Shown: one piece after another, positions 15,897-25,500 of the stretch
Position numbering within the stretch: position 1 is the first letter of the stretch
Layout of the letters: each line of letters opens with the position of its first letter
Assembly (NCBI GenBank): GCA_013286565.1
Contig: JABDFM010000029.1
Location: 1-36,676, forward strand
Reading direction: 5' to 3'
Origin: Bacteroidota bacterium
Lineage (GTDB): Bacteria; Bacteroidota; Bacteroidia; Sphingobacteriales; Sphingobacteriaceae
DNA: 36,676 nt
Position numbers and translations under genes: made by a program
Notes under the pieces: model-generated
Database searches by the model: none
Told to the model about the DNA's origin: nothing
Seen by the model: only the letters and a program-made list of their open reading frames with translations

Positions 15897-17260
15897 TTTG
15901 TGTTGACTAATTCCCCCTCATTCAGATCACGTATATATTGTACCTTAAGGTGGTCATAAAGGGAATGTTTATCTATTAAAATAGATACCAGGCTGGCTAC
16001 CATGCCTGCCAGAATTAGATGGAAGATCACATTATGACGGTCGGTCATTTCAAGCACAAGGATGGCTGATGTAAATGGCGACCTGGTAACGCCCGTTAAA
16101 AACCCAACCATCCCCGAAAGGATCAATAAATTGGTGTTTGTTTCGGACAAATGGAACCAACCCGAAACCATTGAACCTACACTTGCACCTGTGCCCAGTG
16201 CGGGTGCAAATATGCCACCTGCCGCCCCAGTTGTGAATGATAACATAGTACCTGCTATTCTTAATAATGGCGTGTACCATGCCGAATATTTATCAGAAGT
16301 AAATAAAACTTTTTGCATCAGGTCTTTTCCAGACCCCATGGTACTGTAATCTACAAAATAGGCAAGCCCTGCTAATAACAACGCACACACTGTCACATAG
16401 ACAATGTTTGCATAGCTAAATTTTAATTTAGATTTCCAAATCATAATCCACAAGATCACTTTCGACATACTGCTACCAAGCAGCCCGGATATGACAGCTA
16501 CTAATATCACCCATAAAAAAATAAAAGTTGAAAGGCTACCTATTTTGGGATAACCCAAATAAAGATAGGGCCCTAAAATCCCCTGTGCAGTTAAACCAGC
16601 GATGATCACTGACGAAAAAATGGCTGTTTTAAAATAACTAAAGTGTGTTTTTGTCAATTCTTCTATGGCAAACACAATTCCGCCTAATGGCGTATTAAAC
16701 GCTGCAGCCAGGCCCGCCGCCGCACCGGTTATGATCATGTTTCTTTTGGCAACTTTTGGCCACCACTGGGGCAAAAACTGGTTTACCTTGCGGAACACCG
16801 AAGCGGCTATTTGAATAGTAGGCCCTTCCCTCCCTATTACCCCACCCCCGATAGCCATAATAAGGCTTGATAGTATTTTTACAAATATGATGCGGATACT
16901 TAATAGTTTATTTACTTTCTGATCGGTTTTAGGACTGCTTATTTCTATTGCAGCCATAACCTGTGGTATGCCGCTCCCTCTTGAATAAGGCGCAAAACGC
17001 TTGGCCAACCACCATGCAATAACAAAACAAACAGGGGTTAAAATAAATAACATCCATGCATGATACTTATAAACTAAAGTGGTTAGCCCCTCGGCCATTA
17101 AGAAAAGTTTGGTGTAGAGTACTGCAATGAGGCCTGTAATAACCGAGGCTATCCAAAAGGGTATAGCCTGGAGTGCGTTCTTTTTAAACTCCTCGTTTTT
17201 GATCCTGTCAAATGAATGTTTTAAATGAAGTCGTACTTTTGAGACAGTAATATTTAACAT
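15881..17260 (-). CDS. ClC-family chloride transporter
   Basis: Integral membrane ClC protein of 459 residues. All three anion-pathway motifs are present: GSGIP (95-99), GREGP (143-147, gating Glu145) and GGIFAP (348-353). The internal AIEEL (199-202) keeps the acidic pair that carries the proton in ClC-ec1, so a Cl-/H+ antiporter is more likely than a passive channel. There are no CBS domains at the C terminus. Start: the frame extends to 17377, but that would run into purM on the other strand and add a soluble stretch. The ATG at 17260 leaves a 71-base divergent gap. The C-terminal residues NSTNL come from the adjacent hairpin repeat. Confidence 0.93.
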   Translation of the reverse strand: MLNITVSKVRLHLKHSFDRIKNEEFKKNALQAIPFWIASVITGLIAVLYTKLFLMAEGLTTLVYKYHAWMLFILTPVCFVIAWWLAKRFAPYSRGSGIPQVMAAIEISSPKTDQKVNKLLSIRIIFVKILSSLIMAIGGGVIGREGPTIQIAASVFRKVNQFLPQWWPKVAKRNMIITGAAAGLAAAFNTPLGGIVFAIEELTKTHFSYFKTAIFSSVIIAGLTAQGILGPYLYLGYPKIGSLSTFIFLWVILVAVISGLLGSSMSKVILWIMIWKSKLKFSYANIVYVTVCALLLAGLAYFVDYSTMGSGKDLMQKVLFTSDKYSAWYTPLLRIAGTMLSFTTGAAGGIFAPALGTGASVGSMVSGWFHLSETNTNLLILSGMVGFLTGVTRSPFTSAILVLEMTDRHNVIFHLILAGMVASLVSILIDKHSLYDHLKVQYIRDLNEGELVNTNSTNL

Positions 17261-17320
17261 GTAATGATAGATGAGAATTGCAAAAGTAACGTTTTGCTGT
17301 TCCAAACTGGTATTAACCCT

Positions 17321-17328
17321 TATATTTG
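17321..17328 (+). promoter_or_regulatory. TATATTTG box abutting the purM start
   Basis: Exact TAnnTTTG ending three bases before the purM ATG at 17332. A TTTG at 17293-17296 is 24 bases upstream, slightly long for a -33 element. If active, transcription would start at or just inside the first codon, implying a leaderless mRNA; otherwise it is chance. Confidence 0.35.
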
Positions 17329-17331
17329 CCC

Positions 17332-18510
17332 ATGATTTCTTCGCAAAGGTATGATCAAAGAGGTGTATCGGCCTCAAAAGATGATGTACATAATGCCATT
17401 AAAAATATTGATAAGGGCCTTTTTCCAAAGGCTTTCTGTAAAATAGTTCCTGATATTTTAACTAACGACCCCGATTATTGCAATATAATGCATGCCGATG
17501 GGGCCGGGACAAAATCATCACTCGCTTATAGTTACTGGAAAGAAACCGGCGATCTGTCGGTTTGGCGCGGAATAGCCCAGGATGCCATTATTATGAATCT
17601 GGATGACCTGTTGTGCGTGGGCGCAACCGATCATATCCTTCTTTCTTCAACTATTGGCCGCAATAAAAACCTGATACCAGGCGAAGTGATCGCCGCTATT
17701 ATCAATGGCACAGAAGAAATTTTGGCTGAATTGAGAGATGCAGGCATCGGTATCTACTCTACCGGCGGAGAAACTGCCGACGTTGGCGACCTGGTGCGTA
17801 CCATCATCGTTGATTCTACTGTAACCTGCCGTATGAAACGCGCAGATGTGATATCAAACGACCGTATTAAACCGGGAGATGTTATTGTAGGCCTCGCATC
17901 TTATGGTAAAGCTGATTATGAGAAGGAATATAATGGCGGAATGGGATCAAATGGGTTAACATCTGCCAGGCACGATGTATTTAACAAAAGCATCGCCGAA
18001 AAGTACCCTGAAAGCTATGACCATGCTGTTCCTTACGAGTTAATATTCTCAGGCAGCAAAAACTTAACGGATCTGATCGATATCGGAAACGGAAATTCCA
18101 TCGAGGCTGGCAAATTGGTACTTTCCCCTACCCGCACTTATGCGCCAATAATTAAAAAAATGCTCGATAGTTATCGAAGCCATATTCATGGTATGGTACA
18201 TTGCAGCGGCGGTGCACAAACTAAAGTTCTTCATTTTATTGAAAACCTCCATATCATTAAGAACAACTTATTCCCTATTCCACCTCTGTTTAAGTTGATA
18301 CAGGAAGAATCAAAAACAAGCTGGCAGGAAATGTACAAAGTGTTTAATATGGGGCATCGCATGGAATTATACGTACCACAGGAAATTGCTGCAGACCTTG
18401 TACAAATATCAAAAAGTTTTGGTGTTGACGCTCAAATTATAGGCTATGTGGAAGCTGCCGAAAAGAAGCAGGTAACCATCCGATCTGAATTCGGTGAATT
18501 TGTATATTAA
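17332..18510 (+). CDS. purM: Phosphoribosylformylglycinamidine cyclo-ligase (AIR synthase)
   Basis: Converts FGAM to AIR with ATP, the step after PurL, in the cytoplasm. It is the ~390-residue Bacteroidota form. Seen: RYDQRGVSASKDDV near the N terminus, the HADGAGTKSSLAY phosphate-binding block (about 51-63), DDLLCVGA, STGGETADVGDLVR, and GLASYGKADYEKEYNGGMGSNG. The region around GMVHCSGGAQTKVLHF corresponds to the family's H(I/V)TGGG segment but reads HCSGGAQ. An in-frame TTG at 17326 is part of the promoter-like box; the ATG at 17332 is preferred. It is divergent from the ClC gene and ends at a strong terminator. Confidence 0.92.
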   Translation: MISSQRYDQRGVSASKDDVHNAIKNIDKGLFPKAFCKIVPDILTNDPDYCNIMHADGAGTKSSLAYSYWKETGDLSVWRGIAQDAIIMNLDDLLCVGATDHILLSSTIGRNKNLIPGEVIAAIINGTEEILAELRDAGIGIYSTGGETADVGDLVRTIIVDSTVTCRMKRADVISNDRIKPGDVIVGLASYGKADYEKEYNGGMGSNGLTSARHDVFNKSIAEKYPESYDHAVPYELIFSGSKNLTDLIDIGNGNSIEAGKLVLSPTRTYAPIIKKMLDSYRSHIHGMVHCSGGAQTKVLHFIENLHIIKNNLFPIPPLFKLIQEESKTSWQEMYKVFNMGHRMELYVPQEIAADLVQISKSFGVDAQIIGYVEAAEKKQVTIRSEFGEFVY

Positions 18511-18526
18511 AATTCACAAATAATAT

Positions 18527-18570
18527 ATAAACAAAAAAGAGGCCTGATATTGAGCCTCTTTTTTGTTTAT
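18527..18570. terminator. Bidirectional terminator, 17-bp perfect stem
   Basis: ATAAACAAAAAAGAGGC (18527-18543) pairs perfectly with 18554-18570 around a 10-base loop. The stem has A-rich and T-rich flanks in both directions. It lies between the convergent purM and lipoprotein genes and should terminate both. Confidence 0.92.
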
Positions 18571-18580
18571 AATACCAATG

Positions 18581-19678
18581 TTAGTGAGCAGCCCAGGCTG
18601 TACCATTGTATTGGAAAGTAGCTTTCGTAGGAATATCAGAACTACCATTGTACACTAAATAAGTAACTACATAATCTACATTTACTTTCGGATTTGGAAA
18701 ATCTGTAGTCAATACCAAAATAAGTGCGTTATTAAGATCCACAGCTAACCAACCAGAAAAATCACCATACTTACCAAGATTAGTTCTTTGGGAAGCCGTG
18801 CCTATATTTGACGCTGCAATAAGTTTAGTATCGGCAGTTGTAAGTGTGTAATATATAGTTTGGTTTGCAACCCAGGCCCCGCCGGTTTTAAGAAATGCCA
18901 GGGTCCCTTGTGTTGAGATTGTCCCCCAGTTATTGCCATCGTAAGTAAGTCCCAGCACTTTTTGATAGGTGGCCCCTGTATATATTTGATAACTCACATA
19001 TTCCACGTCGTTAACTTTAACGGTATCCATAATGGATATGTCTGCTTTTAAAAAGGCATTGAAATAGCTGGGAAGGTTACTTTGTTCAGATGAGCTAAAA
19101 TTATTATAAGTACCATCACCCACCGCGGCATATTGCGCTGGTGACACCTGGTATATTTTCTGCCAGGCACCATTCAGATATAAAAATGAATTAACTACTG
19201 AATTATCACTACCAGTATATAATGTATAACTTATTACGGCTAACTGGTTTGCAACCGGCGTTGGATATTTATAGGCTAAAAAGTTAAGTACATCAGATGC
19301 ACTGAAGTCACCATAATTATTGCCGGTAACCGCAACATAATCGGCGCTGGTAACTGTATAAGCTACATGGCTATATAAACTGTCGGCAACTTTAACTGAT
19401 GCAGGTGCAATGGTAAAAGTCACGTTAGCCGATGAACCATTGCCAAGCTGTGGTTCTTTTAAGCTTAAAATTTGAGGGATGTAGGTATCCGCATCAGCAG
19501 TAGAATTAAAACTTAATGAACTAGAAGGGTAATCCGTGGAGGGTAGTAACTGGTAATCTGTTGCAGCTAAGGTAAAAGTCATTGCTTTCGTATAAGCCCC
19601 CGTCGGAACTATAGGCTGCTTCTGACAAGCTGTAAAAGCCAGTGCAACCAAGGCTAATAAATAACAGATCTTTTTCAT
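18581..19678 (-). CDS. Repeat-containing lipoprotein, partner of the TonB-dependent receptor
   Basis: A 365-residue lipoprotein with a lipobox ending AFTAC (Cys18). The mature protein is made of about three related modules (roughly 105-175, 178-255 and 275-365) and perhaps a degenerate first one. Each has a Y-x-[LV]-[TS]-x-x-[DQ]-Y-like start, a YGDFS or YNNFS motif, a loop, a V.YxVY.G strand and an ending like YNGAW. Repeated beta modules of this kind suggest a surface ligand-binding protein. It starts 24 bases after the 864-residue receptor, so the two probably form one uptake unit, comparable in logic but not sequence to SusC/SusD. The family and ligand are not recognised. Confidence 0.8.
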   Translation of the reverse strand: MKKICYLLALVALAFTACQKQPIVPTGAYTKAMTFTLAATDYQLLPSTDYPSSSLSFNSTADADTYIPQILSLKEPQLGNGSSANVTFTIAPASVKVADSLYSHVAYTVTSADYVAVTGNNYGDFSASDVLNFLAYKYPTPVANQLAVISYTLYTGSDNSVVNSFLYLNGAWQKIYQVSPAQYAAVGDGTYNNFSSSEQSNLPSYFNAFLKADISIMDTVKVNDVEYVSYQIYTGATYQKVLGLTYDGNNWGTISTQGTLAFLKTGGAWVANQTIYYTLTTADTKLIAASNIGTASQRTNLGKYGDFSGWLAVDLNNALILVLTTDFPNPKVNVDYVVTYLVYNGSSDIPTKATFQYNGTAWAAH

Positions 19679-19702
19679 TTTAAATATTTTTTATTGTTTT
19701 TC

Positions 19703-22297
19703 TTAAAATTTAACTTTTAAGCCGGTAGTAAACGTTCTTCCTAAACCATAATAAACATTAAGCAAAGAAACCTGGCCTAAGGCATTTTTGTCAAAGGCAT
19801 CAGATATATATTTAGTATTCAACAAGTTGTCTACTGTTGCTATGAGTGATGCATTAAGACCTGCAATTTTAAATTTGAATACCGCGTTCAGGTCAAAAGT
19901 TGAGTAATCAGGTAATTTGTATGGTTTGAATGAGGTTGCATTATTTTGAGTTAAAGTGGCTTGGTTTAAGTTTGAGAAATCAAAATTGGCCGTGTAATTG
20001 CCAAAAAAATTATAGTTGGCGCCAAGCTTAAGTTCCGGTAAAACATTCACATCAAGGTTTAAAGCCGCAGTAGTTTGCGCAGCATCGCCGACTTTAAGCC
20101 CTTTCAGAAGCACTTCGGTAACGGTTGCAATGGGCTTTTGCTGGTTGTTATAAACTGTAGCGGGGCCGGCATCCTTAGAGTAATACCAATCGCCTAAAGA
20201 AACCATTCCTGATAAGGTAACGTCTTTAATTGGCCTTAGCTTCAACTCCAATTCGATGCCTTGGTGCAGCTCATCCACACCTGAAATATTTACACTGTAT
20301 TGCTGGTTTGTAGAACTGTCAAAATAAGGGTTTGTAAATGTCTCATCCTTGTAAAGTGATCTGTAAAGATTTAATTTGGCGCTGAAATTGGAACTCTTAT
20401 AGCCATACCCTAACTCATAGCTGAATAGCTTTTCGGGAATGCTGCCTGTGTTGATCTGATTTGTAAAATTCTCAAACACATTGCCAAAATAAGGTGGCTT
20501 TGTGAGATACCCTATATTGGCAAAGATGTTCATCTGGTCGTTTATATTGTAATTAGCGCCCCCTTTTGCCTGGTAGGTAAAAAAGTTGACCGGTTTGCTT
20601 GTTTGGTTCGGGTCGCTATTCAGGTAATTAAAATAATCAACTCTTTTGTCGTCGCTGCCCGATCCGGTCAATGTTACAAATGCAGAAAAATCATTTTTTG
20701 AATACTCTGTCTGTAAAAACACTCCTTCCGAAGTAATATAATCCTTGTTGTAATAATAGATCTTATCGCCAACTACAGCCCTGTCGATGGGGTTATTAAT
20801 ATTGCCGCCTGAACTACCCGAAGCTGCAGTGCCATAATAGTTAAACAGTACATAATCTGCACCCAACAAGTCGGTTACCACCTGGTAATGTGTTCCCTCG
20901 TAATACCTTAGGTCAACCCCGGCAGAAAAATCGATATCTTTAGTAAGGTTACTCCTATAGGTACTTCTGATGCCATACCAGTTATGGTCGTTATGTGAGG
21001 CATATAAATAAGTGCCAGCTGAGCCATCAGGGCTTGCTGCATTACTTTTTTCCACAGCAGTAAAATCAAAAGGAGAATAAAAATTACTTATTCTTGGTGG
21101 AGTTGCCCCGCCAATACCCCCGCCCCCTCCTGTACCATAAGTTGCATACAGAACTGTTGATAAGCTGGAGTTTGCATTAATTACCCAGTCGTGATTTAAC
21201 GAAAATAATGGTTTGCTGAAGAAGTTGTTATATGGATTAAGTTGCTGGCCGTCCTTAACACCCAACGCATAATTCCAACGAATGCCTTGAGGCGCATTCT
21301 GATAGTCCAGGATGCTTTCCTGGATCCTTTGGCCGTGGGTTTGGCTTGCGCCCATTAAGGTGAATGATAAGGTTTGATCCGGGCTCAGCACTTTTGAAAG
21401 ATTAAAAAAGTAATTGTACCCTATGAAATTAAGGCCATCAGCATACCCGTTACCTTTGGTCCTGCTGCCTTGAAATGTTGCGGCCCAGCCTTTATCATTC
21501 AAACCTGTTGATATTAAAACAGCTGTTTTATCATATCCATCGCTGCCGATGGTTTGTGATACGTAACCACCTCTTTCAGCATCGGTACTGCGTGTGGTAA
21601 TATTGACGGTACCTCCAAAGGAAGGTACAATAATTTTAGAAGCGCCCAAACCGCGCTGTACCTGTATAGAGGTGGCAACATCAGTAAGGCCTGAATAGTC
21701 TGACCAGTAAATGGTGCCGCTTTCCGGATCATTAATAGGTATGCCATTTATTGTTTGCGCAACGTTGCCTTTTACGGTCGAGAACCCGCGGATACTGACG
21801 CGCCCATCACCATAACCGCCACCCTGTGCAGTGGCCATGATACCCGGTATGCCTTTTAAAAGTTCCGGGACCCCCTGTGTTCCTATTTTTTCTTCTATAA
21901 ACTCTGCGCTTATAGAAGAAACTGCAATTGGTGTTTTACGATCAACAGCAACGTCTCCGCTTATAACTACCTCACTCATTGCGTTTGCGCTGGCTTTCAG
22001 TTCAATATCACCAATATTTGTTTTATCTGATAATGTAACCTCCTGGCTTACATATCCGATAAAAGAGCATACGAGGGTGCTTTTATCATCAGCAGGTACG
22101 CTTATCCTAAATGTACCGTCAAGCGATGCTACCGCCGCCTTTGTTGTACCCTTAATGGTAATAGTTGCACCTGTGAGCGGCTCTTTTGTTTGCGCATCAA
22201 GTAATCTTCCTTTAACAATCTTCCCACTTTCCTGAGCAAAGGTGATACAATTGATAGCAAATAATGCGATTAAAAATAGAAGTAAATGCTTACCCAT
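19703..22297 (-). CDS. TonB-dependent receptor with carboxypeptidase-regulatory-like domain
   Basis: Outer-membrane active transporter of 864 residues. Order: signal peptide (about 1-21, ending CITFAQ), carboxypeptidase-regulatory-like beta sandwich (about 28-105, with GATITIKGT and LDGTFRISVP), plug (about 115-235, with ELLKGIPGI, VSIRGFS and FGGTVNITTR), and a 22-strand barrel ending in a C-terminal Phe (GLKVKF). It lacks the ~1000-residue length and GxxxTxxxxL-type features of typical SusC proteins, so it is not called SusC. The substrate is unknown. The downstream lipoprotein is its likely partner. Upstream, a TATATTCG sequence is only a near match to a -7 box. Confidence 0.93.
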   Translation of the reverse strand: MGKHLLLFLIALFAINCITFAQESGKIVKGRLLDAQTKEPLTGATITIKGTTKAAVASLDGTFRISVPADDKSTLVCSFIGYVSQEVTLSDKTNIGDIELKASANAMSEVVISGDVAVDRKTPIAVSSISAEFIEEKIGTQGVPELLKGIPGIMATAQGGGYGDGRVSIRGFSTVKGNVAQTINGIPINDPESGTIYWSDYSGLTDVATSIQVQRGLGASKIIVPSFGGTVNITTRSTDAERGGYVSQTIGSDGYDKTAVLISTGLNDKGWAATFQGSRTKGNGYADGLNFIGYNYFFNLSKVLSPDQTLSFTLMGASQTHGQRIQESILDYQNAPQGIRWNYALGVKDGQQLNPYNNFFSKPLFSLNHDWVINANSSLSTVLYATYGTGGGGGIGGATPPRISNFYSPFDFTAVEKSNAASPDGSAGTYLYASHNDHNWYGIRSTYRSNLTKDIDFSAGVDLRYYEGTHYQVVTDLLGADYVLFNYYGTAASGSSGGNINNPIDRAVVGDKIYYYNKDYITSEGVFLQTEYSKNDFSAFVTLTGSGSDDKRVDYFNYLNSDPNQTSKPVNFFTYQAKGGANYNINDQMNIFANIGYLTKPPYFGNVFENFTNQINTGSIPEKLFSYELGYGYKSSNFSAKLNLYRSLYKDETFTNPYFDSSTNQQYSVNISGVDELHQGIELELKLRPIKDVTLSGMVSLGDWYYSKDAGPATVYNNQQKPIATVTEVLLKGLKVGDAAQTTAALNLDVNVLPELKLGANYNFFGNYTANFDFSNLNQATLTQNNATSFKPYKLPDYSTFDLNAVFKFKIAGLNASLIATVDNLLNTKYISDAFDKNALGQVSLLNVYYGLGRTFTTGLKVKF

Positions 22298-22491
22298 AGT
22301 TTTGTCTGTTTGAAAATCATTTGTTTGTAAGAAGAAAAAATATAAACGAATATAAACCTCTCAATATTAAGTTAGTATTAAGAATTATGATTAATTAACA
22401 GAATGTTTTTGCAATAAAAAACTCCCACAACAAATTTGAAATAAAAATAAAATGCAACAGTTACATAATATCTTAGCTTATGTCATAAACC

Positions 22492-22523
22492 AAAAACCCC
22501 GGTCATTTCTGACCGGGGTTTTT
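22492..22523 (-). terminator. Terminator after the Oar-like receptor gene
   Basis: Perfect 14-bp stem AAAAACCCCGGTCA (22492-22505) / 22510-22523 with a TTTC loop, 23 bases past the receptor stop. The GC-rich core and T-run suit strong termination. The rest of the 22298-22546 gap is AT-rich and shows no gene. Confidence 0.93.
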
Positions 22524-22546
22524 AATTATAGTAAGGTTAATAGATA

Positions 22547-25500
22547 TTAGTTAAATATATACCTTAACCCTAACTGAGCCTGCCAGCGTGATAATTGGCT
22601 GGTATCATTGATGAATGATGAAGTAACAGGGGTTAAAGTAGCTTTGTTTAAGTAAGGAAATGAATAAGTTGCATGACCGGTGGCCGCATCAATTCCCTGG
22701 AACTTAAGTACAGCAGTGTTTCCGGAATTAAACCCATTAAAGGAATCCTGGTACAATCCCCAATTCTTATTCAAAAGGTTACCTACGTTAATAATATCCA
22801 GTGAAATTTCAATGGTGTTTTTTGTTTTACCTACCTGTACATAAAAATCCTGGATAGCTTTAAAGTCTAATCTTTTAAAGTAAGGCAGAATTATGCCATT
22901 CCTTTCGGCGAATTGACCTCTATGGCTGTTAAGATATTTATCCTGGCTGATAAATGAATTTAGTTGTTGCCAAATTTGATCAGGGGTACGTGTATCAGCT
23001 GCAAAATCTTTCACTAATTCTATATCCCCCTCGTTTTTTGGAATGAACATTAAATCATTGTTAGCCCCATCATTATTGATATCACCTATAGCGCCATTGC
23101 TTGCTGTTGTATATGATACAGCACCATTGTTAGCCATCTCAAATATAAAACCTACCGAGGTAGAAGCATGATCAAGGTATGTTTTCTTATACATCAAAGA
23201 TGCAATAACACGATTTGGTTGAACAAATGAACTGTTTGACAGATTATCAGCATTTGGATTACCGGCAACCTGGCGGGAGCTCCATATAGTACTGGCTGTT
23301 GAACCGCCGTCATTCACATCTTCTGATCCACTATGTGTGTAGGCTATATTAGCATAGAAGCCGTTTGTAAAGCTTTTTTGTAACTGGGCGGTAACAAAGT
23401 ACGAATATCCTTTGTTGGTATTGGTCATATAATACAAACCTGTAATTGCGGGGTTGGCTGAGCTCAGAACTGATGTACTTTGTGGAGTGGTGTTTTTAGA
23501 AGTATAACGGATCTGGCCTTCTACACCGGGTAAGGTCGTGTAAGAGTCAGAAAGCACCAGGTTCTCGTGATAGATCGCATTGATGTCCTTAGTATAAGCA
23601 CCCTCAATAGTTCCGATAACTCCGCCAGGTAGTTTTTGGTCAACCGCTAAGTTAGTTCTCCATATCTTTGGATACTTTAAATTCGGGTTAGCTATATCCA
23701 GTTCATAAGAAGTATTGGCAGCGCCCTGACCGGGAGCCGGGCGATTAGCATTAACATTTGGATTAAAGATCAACTGTGCATTTTGGGCCGGTGTATTAGC
23801 TGCCGCACCTTTAACAACGGTATAAGATCCAAACAATACCCCATTATTAGATGCCTGGTTTGATATCCAAACGAAAGGAACAGTACCTGTAAATAACCCG
23901 CTGCCACCGCGTACCTGGGTGGTCTGATCGCCGTTTACATCCCAGTTAAAGCCTGCGCGGGGAGATAACTGCACTCGATTTTTAGGCAGAACTGATGGAT
24001 CTACTTGTATCCCTTGTTGAAATAGTAAATAAGTCACATTGGGATTTGATGGTAACGAGGTGGGGAAAGCATCATAATCAGCCCGGATACCATAAGTTAA
24101 CTTAAAATTATCGGTAACGTGGTATTTATCCTGGGCGTACACACTGTAAATACCCGCTTTTATTTTTGCAAATGGGAATGAACCATTAGGCAGGGCCGAG
24201 TTTCGGGTTGTATAGGCAGCAGCCGGTAACCCATTCAGGAAGTCTGAAGCCGAGTTGTAGGTATATAACCCATTGTAATCCGGTGCGAAACCATTTTTAT
24301 AACTTTGTATCTGGTCGTTAGTACCAAAGGTAAATTCGTGTTTACCTGAGAATATACTAAAGTCGTCAGAGAACTGGGCGATATTGGTATACAAAATATT
24401 GTTAGCGGTATATAACTCATAACCAAAACTTGTTTCAACTGCACTCGCTTTAGTTACAACATTTCCAAGCGCATCTGATGTACCATTGCCTATATCCACC
24501 ATAGGTATATTAGCACCGCCCAATGAAGCACGGAAATCCCTTAAAGCCGAATATCCGGCGGTCAGCCTGTTAGACATGCTATTACTGATCCTGGTGTCCA
24601 ACTCAATAATACCTATATTAAAGTTATTGTTGATGCGGTAACCGGATCCATAAAACGGAAGGCTGCTTGGCCCGGCGTCACGGGTACTACCGTAGCCCAC
24701 GCCATTATTGGTGACACCCGAATTACTTGGCGGGTGATCTCCGTATGATTTCAGATAAAAATACTTAGCGCTTAGCGTATTGTTTTTATCAATATTCCAG
24801 TCAATTTTGGTTGTTATCTTATTGCTGTAAGTATCAAAGTTGTATCCCTGGTACGGGCCCGGATCATAACTGTACTTTGATTTCAAAAATGATGCAATAG
24901 AGTTAAGTGTTGTGGCATCGGCTTGTGAAGCAGGGCCGCTTGCACCTGAACCCGTAGCAACGTAAGTGGTAGCTGGTTGGGCTATACGTTCTTCTTCACC
25001 GGATACAAAGAAGAATAATTTATTAGGGATAATGGGTCCGCCTAAACTTACACCCAATTGGTGATAGTTAAAGGGTGTTTTAGGGATCGTAGTGCTACCT
25101 GCATTGTATCCTGTTAAACCAGTACTGCGCAAATAATCATAAACTGTACCTTTAAATGTATTGGTACCTGATTTTACTACAGTGTTAACACCTGCACCGG
25201 TAAAATTACCCTGGCGAACGTCATAAGGAGCAATATCAACCTGTATCTGGTCGATCGCGTCTAATGAAATAGGCTGAGAGTTAGTTTGACCGCCAAGCGT
25301 ACTGGCTAAACCGAATGAATTGTTGAATAAAGCCCCATCAACAGTGATGTTGTTATACAAGCTGCTTCGTCCGCCAAAACTTAAACCATTAGCAGACGGC
25401 GTCAGCTTTGTAAAATCGCTTAATGAACGGTTAACCGTAGGTAAGCCCTCTATTTGGGCGCGGTTTACTGTTTCGCGCGCACCAGTACGTGACGAGTTTA

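Noticed and set aside
17261..17377. Longer N terminus for the ClC gene
   Set aside because: It would overlap purM and its promoter region on the other strand and adds a stretch without ClC character.
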